Assembly (NCBI RefSeq): GCF_007754425.1
Contig: NZ_CP037452.1
Coordinates: forward strand, 2,368,664 to 2,432,663
Origin: Gimesia fumaroli
GTDB taxonomy: Bacteria; Planctomycetota; Planctomycetia; Planctomycetales; Planctomycetaceae
Length of the DNA: 64,000 bases
Direction: 5' to 3'
Under the pieces are notes generated by a model, which was given only the letters and a program-made list of their open reading frames with translations, did not search any database and had not been told where the DNA came from. Made by a program: the position numbers and the translations under genes. Shown here piece by piece: positions 57,610-64,000 of the stretch (within the stretch, counting starts at the first letter, position 1; the number at the start of each line of letters is the position of its first letter).

Positions 57610-59289
57610 TTATTCTTTGATTGGTGGCAGATAATCAATGCGGTAGTCTTTGGGGAAGGGGAGTACAAAGTTTTCTTTCGCCCAGAGGTTCCACTTTTGA
57701 TCCAGTTGATTCACGAGATCAGGGCGCTGCTCTGCCAGATCATTCAGCTCGGTGCGGTCTTGTGAGAGATCGTAAAGTTCCCAGTCGCCTCCCCGAAGTG
57801 CCGACAGTTTCCAGTGGCCTTCGCGAATAGCCCGGTTGCCCTGATGTTCAAAATAGAGCGTGCGATCTGTCTGTTGCTTGCCATTGATTTGAGGGATCAG
57901 GCTCTTACCAGGTAGCGGCAGCGTGGAGTGGCCGTCCCATTTTTGGGGATAGCTGACTTCTGAGACCTCCAGCAACGTAGGCACGATATCGATAATGTGT
58001 GCGGGAGTCGAAACAATCGCCCCCTTTTGTTTTATTTGACGGGGCCAGTGAATAATGCCCGGCGAAGCAATCCCTCCTTCATGGTTATAGTGTTTATAGA
58101 GCCTCCAGGGCGTATTCGAAGCATTCGCCCAACCTGAACCGACGCTGTGATGTGTGTCCGGGCCTCCCATCTTGTCGAGCTGATCTCCCCAGTACAATGT
58201 ATTATTCCGGCTGGACCGGATGTCAAAGCCATGCGGGTCCCACTCGGCACAGGCACCATTATCGGAAGTGAAAATGATCAGCGTGTTTTCCAGCTCGTTG
58301 TTTTGACGCAAGCTGGTGAGAACACGGCCGATGTTTTGGTCCATACGATCAACCATCGCGGCAAAAATGGCCATGCGTCGTGCCAGATCTCCCCGACGGT
58401 CGGTCGGTAATGAATCCCAGGCCGGGTTCACGCGTGCCTCTGATTCCCCCCAGTCCCAGTAGCGAGAGCGGGGAGAAAGTTTGGTTTCCGGCGGAACGAT
58501 TTTCAACTCTTTCATACGGGCCAGTCTTTGTTTTCGGATTTGATCCCAGCCGACATGATAACGGTCTGCATATTTGAGAATATCCTCTTTGGGGGCATGC
58601 AAAGGAAAGTGCGGCGCATTATAGGCCAGGTACAGGAACCAGGGGTGATCAGGAGTTCGCCTGCCCATCCGCAGGAAATCGATCGCATAATCGGTGACAG
58701 CATCCGTGCCATAAAACTCTCCTTTGGGATATGTATGTGTGGCCCGAGAAGCAGGCAGCCTCGTAAAATGATCGACATCCCAGAACGTTTTCGCGCTGAC
58801 TAGTGTTCCGTAAAATTCTTCGAAGCCGAGCTTGGTCGGGTCTTCCGTTCCCAAGTGCCATTTCCCGGAGAGAAATGTTCGATAGCCACCCTGCTGCAGG
58901 ATCTGTGCGACAGTGATGGCTTCATCGGCAATGTGCCCCTGATAACCTCGTTGATTAAGGTTACGTGTCATATGCCCCAGTCCGATTCGATGGGGATATT
59001 GCCCGGTCATAATCGAACCACGAGAAGGGCAGCAGCGTCCCGTGTTATAGTATTGTGTTAAGCGCACTCCTCTGGCAGCCAGGGAGTCAAGTTGTGGAGT
59101 TTCAATTTCACCCCCGAAACAGCCCAGGTCGCTATAGCCTAAATCGTCGGCGACAATCAGGAGGATGTTAGGACGCCCGGATTCTTTTTTGGCACTCCAT
59201 GCATGTTGAGACCAACCGGTGCATAAAAGGAAGATAGCCACGATGGTGGTTAGTCTTGTTTTCAGGTGAGACAGCATTGGAGAATACAT
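57610..59289 (-). CDS. Exported arylsulfatase (type I, formylglycine-dependent)
   Basis: 559 residues; signal peptide within MLSHLKTRLTTIVAIFLLCTGWSQHAWSA. Metal-binding start PNILLIVADDLGYSDLGCFGG is followed by the activation motif CCPSRGSIMTGQYPHRIGLGHM (second Cys converted to formylglycine). GKWHLG, FLYLAYNAPHFPLHAP and FTSDNGA complete the sulfatase core, with a C-terminal W.LYDL..D.TELNDLAE. Planctomycetes carry many such enzymes for sulfated polysaccharides; the substrate cannot be named. Its start region faces the cluster beginning at 59623. Confidence 0.95.
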   Translation of the reverse strand: MYSPMLSHLKTRLTTIVAIFLLCTGWSQHAWSAKKESGRPNILLIVADDLGYSDLGCFGGEIETPQLDSLAARGVRLTQYYNTGRCCPSRGSIMTGQYPHRIGLGHMTRNLNQRGYQGHIADEAITVAQILQQGGYRTFLSGKWHLGTEDPTKLGFEEFYGTLVSAKTFWDVDHFTRLPASRATHTYPKGEFYGTDAVTDYAIDFLRMGRRTPDHPWFLYLAYNAPHFPLHAPKEDILKYADRYHVGWDQIRKQRLARMKELKIVPPETKLSPRSRYWDWGESEARVNPAWDSLPTDRRGDLARRMAIFAAMVDRMDQNIGRVLTSLRQNNELENTLIIFTSDNGACAEWDPHGFDIRSSRNNTLYWGDQLDKMGGPDTHHSVGSGWANASNTPWRLYKHYNHEGGIASPGIIHWPRQIKQKGAIVSTPAHIIDIVPTLLEVSEVSYPQKWDGHSTLPLPGKSLIPQINGKQQTDRTLYFEHQGNRAIREGHWKLSALRGGDWELYDLSQDRTELNDLAEQRPDLVNQLDQKWNLWAKENFVLPFPKDYRIDYLPPIKE

Positions 59290-59622
59290 GATGATTCGTT
59301 TTCCTGATGAGCTGGGTTTTGTTATGCGTTTTGTCTTGTGATTTCGGAGTCATTTCCTAATTGAGAGTATTCTGATGTTATGCAATTACATAGGGAAAAA
59401 AAAGAATCTACCAGTGTTAATGGTGGGGGAGCGGCCTTATGGTCTATGTAATATAGGGAAAGTGTTCTCTGAAATTAAAAAATTTTATCCAGAAGTGCCC
59501 AAGTGGTGTTGTGTCCATGTTCTGTCATGGTAGTATATACCTGAAAATGTGTTTCCTGATGTGTGGTGGGTATGCACTTGGTGATATTGCCCGCTTCACT
59601 CTCTCAGAGATTGGATAATTCG
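59290..59622. other. Divergent promoter region, sulfatase / Cys-rich cluster
   Basis: 333 bases. AT-rich with an A8 run near 59396-59403. No frame worth calling; the plus-strand open frame from 59563 leads into the thioredoxin-fold gene but lacks a signal-peptide-like start. Confidence 0.45.
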
Positions 59623-60267
59623 ATGGTCTCAAAAACAGGATATTCTTGGACTCTCATCATTGGGGTCATGTTCTTTCAGGCTTCATTATTAAAGTCGGAA
59701 GAGAATCAAACGAAGGGGCCTTCAGAATTAGAACCAAACGTCGTCTCAAAGTCAGTTGAGGGAAAAAAGGGTTTAAAGCGGTTTCGTGTTGGTCAGAAAG
59801 CCCCCTTGATTGAGGGGTTTGCCAGTGATGGCAATGTCAGCAATATTGAAACAAACAAAGGTAGCTTTACGCTTCTGACATATTGGTCGCTTGATGATAA
59901 GAATTATGAGAAGAATTTAAATGAAGTGAAAAAGATCTTTAAGAAATATGGAGACCGTCCAGATTTCAAAGTAGTGAGTTTCTGGATGGATGACTGGCCA
60001 GACTACCTGTCTGAAATGAATAAGCGTGGGGCTGCTTTTTACAACAGCAGGAACTGGTGGAAACTGAAGTTTATTGATTCTGATTCCTGTAATGCGAGTA
60101 AGGATGAAAAGGATCGAATCTGGGGGAATGATATCGGGAAAGGAAAGACTCCGGTTTATATTCTCCTTGATAAAGAACTCAAATTTCTAGCGACAGAGAT
60201 TCCCGGCAATAAACTGGAGACGACGGTAGATTCGTATCTGAATCCAGAAGTGAAAAAAGCAAATTGA
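59623..60267 (+). CDS. Exported thioredoxin-fold protein without CxxC
   Basis: Start at 59623 (MVSKTGYSWTLIIGVMFFQASLLKSE, a signal peptide), 214 residues; a longer frame begins at 59563. Features of the TlpA/AhpC fold: FRVGQKAPLIEGFASDGNVSNIETNKGSFTLLTYWSLDDKNYEKNLNEVKKIFKKYG, later FKVVSFWMDDW and GKTPVYILLDKELKFL (cis-Pro). In the usual W.P.C..E position it has YWSLDDKNYEKNL, so no redox-active Cys pair. It likely binds rather than reduces, or has lost activity. First gene of a six-gene same-strand cluster. Confidence 0.75.
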   Translation: MVSKTGYSWTLIIGVMFFQASLLKSEENQTKGPSELEPNVVSKSVEGKKGLKRFRVGQKAPLIEGFASDGNVSNIETNKGSFTLLTYWSLDDKNYEKNLNEVKKIFKKYGDRPDFKVVSFWMDDWPDYLSEMNKRGAAFYNSRNWWKLKFIDSDSCNASKDEKDRIWGNDIGKGKTPVYILLDKELKFLATEIPGNKLETTVDSYLNPEVKKAN

Positions 60268-60323
60268 TCTGTTCAATTTAATCTGCCAAAACACTGACAT
60301 ATTTAACGTTCAGGAGGATTGTT

Positions 60324-60806
60324 ATGAGGCTGTTAAGTTTCCATTCTTGGTTAGTAATATTGTCGTTATTTATGTCGGCGGCAGTTCATGCTCAGTTGGT
60401 AAGTGGCAATCATTCTGTAGTCACAGTCAATGATTCTGAAACTCATCTTTTCATTGGTGGAGCAACTGGTTGTAACCATAAGAAAGCAAATTCCAAGGCT
60501 TGTGTAGATACCAATCCAAGTAACTGCCCGGGGGGAACGACAATTTTTTGTGCTGAAGACCCCAATGATGTCAACATGTGCGTACAGCATCATTATCAGA
60601 CTCATGAGCAGTGTACCGGTAATGGTCCGCAGGGGAGTGGTAAAGGTTTTAACTGTGTTCTTAACCCCCAGACTTTTGGCTGTATCAAATGTAAGAAAGG
60701 GGCAAAAGTGAATGGAGACTGTCCCGAATCGACATGCGTTGAGTATGGCACATGTGGCGAGAAGCAAAATAAACCTAAAACAACGCCCTGCAAAGTTGGC
60801 GGTTAA
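60324..60806 (+). CDS. Secreted Cys-rich protein, C-terminal Gly-Gly (cluster D, first)
   Basis: 160 residues; signal peptide MRLLSFHSWLVILSLFMSAAVHA, then a mature part with 13 Cys (ATGC, KAC, SNC, IFC, NMC, EQC, FNC, FGC, IKC, GDC, STC, GTC, TPC). It ends CKVGG. No membrane segment and no known family. Its Cys spacing and its ending resemble those of the next gene, so the two are probably paralogues. The many Cys suggest a disulphide-stapled secreted protein. An AGGAGG ribosome site lies 5-10 bases before the start. Function unknown. Confidence 0.7.
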   Translation: MRLLSFHSWLVILSLFMSAAVHAQLVSGNHSVVTVNDSETHLFIGGATGCNHKKANSKACVDTNPSNCPGGTTIFCAEDPNDVNMCVQHHYQTHEQCTGNGPQGSGKGFNCVLNPQTFGCIKCKKGAKVNGDCPESTCVEYGTCGEKQNKPKTTPCKVGG

Positions 60807-60851
60807 ATTGATACCGATTCCTAATTCTATAGCGCATCTGGAGATGAAGTC

Positions 60852-61349
60852 ATGTCTAATCGGATCTTAGCGACGATCATTGTTTTGAATGCTTTTCTAC
60901 TCGGTTCTCTGCCAACGCTTCGTTTGTTCTCTCATCCTGCGAGCCCGGCGGTTCTGTCGAGTCTGCATTATACTGGCGGAGATAACGCCTGTACTCACAC
61001 CAAAAAATTTACAGCCAATTGTATGATCAATCAGGACCCGAACAATAATCCTTGTCCGGTTAATGAATCCACCTGTTCGGTTTCAACCAGTAATCCTGCG
61101 AAATGTATTTCGGTTACGAAAACAACTGAGAATTTCGGAGATTGCCGGGGTCCTCGTATGAGAAGAGGAGAAATCGTAAAAACATGGACCGACTGCTCAG
61201 TAGAAGCTTCGGGCTATTCTTGTGCGACAGTCAAAACAGGCGATGTTGTGAACGGGAGTTGTGAATCTCTGTGTACTTCAACCCAGGGAACCTGTGGCTC
61301 AGGAGTGAGGGTCGCTACAGAGACTCAGTGCGAACAACCAGGTGGTTGA
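60852..61349 (+). CDS. Secreted Cys-rich protein, C-terminal Gly-Gly (cluster D, second)
   Basis: 165 residues; N-terminal helix (ILATIIVLNAFLLGSLPTLRLF), then 12 Cys (DNAC, TANC, NPC, STC, AKC, GDC, TDC, YSC, GSC, SLC, GTC, TQC). It ends CEQPGG. It follows the first Cys-rich gene by 45 bases. The pattern GTCG......T.C....GG at the end is shared by both. The hydrophobic start could be an uncleaved anchor. Unknown family. Confidence 0.7.
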   Translation: MSNRILATIIVLNAFLLGSLPTLRLFSHPASPAVLSSLHYTGGDNACTHTKKFTANCMINQDPNNNPCPVNESTCSVSTSNPAKCISVTKTTENFGDCRGPRMRRGEIVKTWTDCSVEASGYSCATVKTGDVVNGSCESLCTSTQGTCGSGVRVATETQCEQPGG

Positions 61350-61426
61350 TATCCACACAAGCTCTGAAAGAATTCTTGCCTCTCTTCTTCCTGTCTCGGG
61401 TGACTCTCAACAGGCTGGTCCAAGCG

Positions 61427-62560
61427 ATGAAAACGCGATTTTATCAAGCTGCCGTTCTCTTTTTCTGTCTTGCTTTCCTGCCATTCTCAGCAACGGCAGA
61501 TGGATTGAGCACTATTTCCAAGGATGAAATTATAGCAGCACTCACTGATCTGGAGAGTGTGTTCAAAAGCTATTCCGTTCAAATTCGACTTAACACTCTG
61601 GAACAATCGCCTCTCGATGAGAAAATTTTTCTGAAATCGAATGTGGCAATGGATGTGAAACAGGAGCTGGGAGCTCGATTTCACTTTGTCGAAGTTGGCG
61701 ATATTCCTTATCTGGATGGGTCAACAGGGAATCATGATGGCCTTAAGGTTCCTTCCGATAAGCGTCCCAGACGTCTGGAGGGCGCATTCAATGGAGAGGA
61801 ATTACGCGAGATTACCGGTCAGGAAGGGGAGGCGGGAAATGCTTTGATTCATTCCAAACCGGAAGGAACACAATGGAGAATCAAGCCACAGGTCTATCTG
61901 ACTTTTTATTTCCATAAAACGATTCTCGAATGGATTTCGAGTGGCGATGCCAGTGTTGTCGGCGACGACAACATTGAGGGGATTCCTGCTGTCGTTGTCG
62001 AAACAAAGCCGGTCCTGGTGAATAATATTGAGTGGAAACAGAAATTCTGGTTAGCTCCCTCGCTGAATTTTGCCGCGGTCAAGCGGTCTGCCAACCTCAG
62101 GCGTTACCCGGATGGAAAGTGGATTGAATATACCAGGATCTTAACGTCCGACTATCAGAATGCGTATGCTGGCGTTTTTGTACCTGGGCGTGGCGTGTAT
62201 GAAAGCTTTCGTGTCGGTAAAGGGGATACAGACCCTGACAAAACAGAGTATCCGACAACCTCTCGGCATGAACTCATTTTCAAAAATTGGGAAGTGAATC
62301 CCCCGTTGTCAGATGATGATTTCAAAGTCGAATTTCCGAACCACACATTTGTAAATAACAAAATCACCGGTGACTCTTATAGCATTGAAAGGTTGACTGA
62401 CAAGGACATTGCTAACCAGGTCTTTGGCGCGAACCAGATCAATCATAAAAGTATTAAGATGATTTTGGTTTATACGAACATTGCAATTTTTGTAATGCTG
62501 ATCGGCATCATGATTTTCCGGCGGAGCCACAAAAACACTCAAAACCCTGATTCGAAGTAA
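61427..62560 (+). CDS. Exported protein with C-terminal membrane anchor, unknown
   Basis: Start 61427 (MKTRFYQAAVLFFCLAFLPFSATADG, a signal peptide), 377 residues; the frame is open 52 codons further back inside the preceding gene. The middle has beta-rich sequence (LESVFKSYSVQIRLNTLEQSP..., EGIPAVVVETKPVLVNNIEWKQKFWLAPSLNFAAVKRSANLRRYPDGKWIEYTR) faintly like LolA-type outer membrane lipoprotein-sorting domains. It ends in a membrane helix (IKMILVYTNIAIFVMLIGIMIF) with a short basic tail. The bulk should lie outside the cytoplasm. Part of the same-strand cluster; function unknown. Confidence 0.7.
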   Translation: MKTRFYQAAVLFFCLAFLPFSATADGLSTISKDEIIAALTDLESVFKSYSVQIRLNTLEQSPLDEKIFLKSNVAMDVKQELGARFHFVEVGDIPYLDGSTGNHDGLKVPSDKRPRRLEGAFNGEELREITGQEGEAGNALIHSKPEGTQWRIKPQVYLTFYFHKTILEWISSGDASVVGDDNIEGIPAVVVETKPVLVNNIEWKQKFWLAPSLNFAAVKRSANLRRYPDGKWIEYTRILTSDYQNAYAGVFVPGRGVYESFRVGKGDTDPDKTEYPTTSRHELIFKNWEVNPPLSDDDFKVEFPNHTFVNNKITGDSYSIERLTDKDIANQVFGANQINHKSIKMILVYTNIAIFVMLIGIMIFRRSHKNTQNPDSK

Positions 62561-62687
62561 CGCTGTGCATTCAATATCGATTCTCAGCTTTCGATTGGCA
62601 AATCAATTGCCTCAAATTGTCTCTGGGAGAGCGTGAGTTTTTTGGCTAATGGAAAACTTCGCCAAAGTAAGCTAAGGATTACGTCAG

Positions 62688-63239
62688 ATGTCTGCACTTC
62701 GTTCTGTGCTTGTTGTCTTGTTGATTCTAACATCAATGGGGCTTTTTTTGATGGAATTTAACTTATGGCCAACTCAGCGCGCTGATCAATCCAGCCTGGA
62801 AAATGAAAATACTCTGGCTACTCTTGATCCCCAGAACCCCTGCGGGCCCGTCGCTGTCAGAGTGATTTCTCAATGCCTTGGGGTTTCGACATCGTTGTCC
62901 AAGTGTGGTGAGATCGTTCCATGTGATTCTTTAGGAAGATCAACCATGGCGGAGCTGCAAAAAGGACTCGAGACACTGGGAATTCTCTCTGTTGGGATTA
63001 CCGTTCATCAAGAATCTATTTCAGAGATTAAATTGCCGATGATCATGCATGTGAACAATAACCATTTTGTGGTTTCCCTGCCGAATGATCACGGAGTCAC
63101 TGTTATCATCGATCCACCGAAGGCTCCGGTTCCTGCGGATACGCTACCATTCAAATGGGATGGTCATGCATTACTCTGTTCCAACTCGAAAGCTGCACTC
63201 AATGCAGAGCTCGATCGGTTGGGAGTCGAGTTGCCTTAA
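62688..63239 (+). CDS. C39-like cysteine peptidase with N-terminal membrane helix
   Basis: 183 residues. One N-terminal helix (VLVVLLILTSMGLFLMEFNLW), then a C39-type papain-fold domain: NPCGPVAVRVISQCLGV (catalytic Cys after Gln-like turn), NNNHFVVSLPNDHGVTVIIDPPK (His and Asp). The Cys, His and Asp are in the right order and spacing for C39 peptidases, which cleave bacteriocin leaders after Gly-Gly. There is no ABC-transporter domain. It is exported or membrane-held with the domain outside. It follows two Cys-rich proteins that end in Gly-Gly; a link is tempting but not shown. Confidence 0.75.
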   Translation: MSALRSVLVVLLILTSMGLFLMEFNLWPTQRADQSSLENENTLATLDPQNPCGPVAVRVISQCLGVSTSLSKCGEIVPCDSLGRSTMAELQKGLETLGILSVGITVHQESISEIKLPMIMHVNNNHFVVSLPNDHGVTVIIDPPKAPVPADTLPFKWDGHALLCSNSKAALNAELDRLGVELP

Positions 63240-63342
63240 ACGGTTAAACACTCTGAATCGATTAATACCGGAGAACTCCTTTCATTGATCAGTATTATCA
63301 CTTGAAACCACAGATCCAGAATTTCCACGAGGCTCATTCACA

Positions 63343-64000
63343 ATGTATCGCTGTTTTTTTCTCATGTTGGTTTTGGGTTGCTCTGATCATGTTGAATCCA
63401 AATCAAAACCAGAACCTCTATTGGAAATCAAGAATGTTGGCAAAGACTTTGGAACGGTATTGCCTGGTGAACCTTTGACAGCATCTATCGAGCTCAAAAA
63501 TGTGGGAGAAGAAAAATTAAAAATTCAAAATCTGCGCACTTCATGTGGCTGCGCCCCCGCGACGATCGAACAGGAAACACTCTCCCAGGGAGAAGTCACA
63601 CTGATCGAAGTGAAGATGCATGCTCCTCAGCAACCCGGTACTTTTAATCATATGGTCTTATTTGAAACCAATGATCGCCGCCATAAACAAGTTCACCTGC
63701 CTCTGAAAGGGAGGGCCGAATGGCCCATTGATGCGAAGCCGTCTATGATTACAGTGCCGACATTAAGAGTCGGTGAAGCCTTCTCCAGGGAAATTCGAAT
63801 CTTTCGCACTGATAGAGAAAAAATAACAGGTCTCTCCGTTAAGTCTTCCAGCGAGAAAATCAAGGTCTCCCAACCGGTTACAAGAGGCCTTGAGCAAGTT
63901 GTTGAGATCTCCGTTGCGACAAACGAATTTGGAAAAATTGAAGGCTATCTTCAAATTAGTACCCCAGACTCTCTTCGCCCTACAATTATTGTTCCTGTAA
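63343..64000 (+). CDS. DUF1573 lipoprotein (3' end beyond window)
   Basis: 219 visible residues, cut by the window edge. Start MYRCFFLMLVLGCSDH is a lipoprotein signal with lipobox LVLGC. Residues ~28-120 match DUF1573 (LEIKNVGKDFGTVLPGEPLTASIELKNVGEEKLKIQNLRTSCGCAPATI..., ...LPLKGRAEWPI), an immunoglobulin-like beta-sandwich with a conserved CGC in the loop. A second similar domain begins around 125. Frequent in planctomycetes and Bacteroidota; function unknown. Last gene seen of the 59623 cluster. Confidence 0.88.
   Translation, partial: MYRCFFLMLVLGCSDHVESKSKPEPLLEIKNVGKDFGTVLPGEPLTASIELKNVGEEKLKIQNLRTSCGCAPATIEQETLSQGEVTLIEVKMHAPQQPGTFNHMVLFETNDRRHKQVHLPLKGRAEWPIDAKPSMITVPTLRVGEAFSREIRIFRTDREKITGLSVKSSSEKIKVSQPVTRGLEQVVEISVATNEFGKIEGYLQISTPDSLRPTIIVPV

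Overview
The window looks like a chromosomal segment of a planctomycete, most likely a Gimesia-like member of Planctomycetaceae. Evidence: a giant secreted protein carries the planctomycete LEPR-XLL-type N-terminal motif (EQLEPKLMLTAD). There is an ECF sigma factor next to a Ser/Thr kinase with leucine-rich repeats, a formylglycine sulfatase, a CxxCH-containing prenyltransferase/squalene-oxidase-repeat protein and a DUF1573 lipoprotein. The taxon is inferred from gene content only.

Region A (1-23731, all + strand) is the 3' part of a contractile injection system of the extracellular/phage-tail-like (eCIS, Afp/PVC-like) type. In order: sheath C-terminus, inner tube, Mu gp41-like tail assembly protein, a small 'YEE..FIAYHLHW' protein, second tube protein, a 553-residue protein with three 118-residue repeats, LysM protein, gpD-like hub, gpV-like spike, PAAR tip, gp25 wedge, a very large (1880 aa) baseplate protein, a second baseplate protein, a gpI-like tail protein, two paralogous proteins of unknown role, and a 1320-residue putative cargo toxin. 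Most junctions are 4-base ATGA-type overlaps, so the structural genes look like one translationally coupled operon. No AAA+ ATPase, tape measure or tail terminator is visible, so they are upstream or elsewhere. The toxin has an eCIS-type N-terminus, a coiled coil, long amphipathic/hydrophobic stretches, a polymorphic-toxin pretoxin-like segment and a C-terminal PD-(D/E)xK-like nuclease candidate (D1213, E1222, K1224).

Region B (23732-40631) holds a spacer with a 19-bp exact copy of the anticodon arm of the tRNA-Arg gene found 16.4 kb away, a 3797-residue modular secreted protein (B-lectin, propeller, PKD and RTX modules), a transmembrane Ser/Thr kinase with an N-terminal zinc-finger-like motif and LRRs, an ECF sigma factor, and the tRNA-Arg(TCG) with its terminator. 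A GCGTTAGG-type motif recurs in three intergenic spots here.

Region C (40632-59289) is mostly ordinary housekeeping and envelope genes: a beta-helix protein, a class C beta-lactamase-like hydrolase with BTRD1-type repeats, a GDPD, a DUF6159-like membrane protein, a prenyltransferase-repeat protein, an FAD monooxygenase, a small membrane protein, an mprF-glgX pair with overlapping ends, an NTF2-like secreted protein, a glycine-rich secreted protein and a sulfatase.

Region D (59623-64000, + strand) is a six-gene cluster with short spacers. It encodes a thioredoxin-fold protein lacking CxxC, two secreted Cys-rich proteins (13 and 12 Cys) that both end in Gly-Gly, a membrane-anchored protein, a C39-like cysteine peptidase and a DUF1573 lipoprotein. 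I cannot assign it to a described pathway. With the eCIS toxin and the possible -1 frameshift in the tail-assembly gene, it is the most interesting content.
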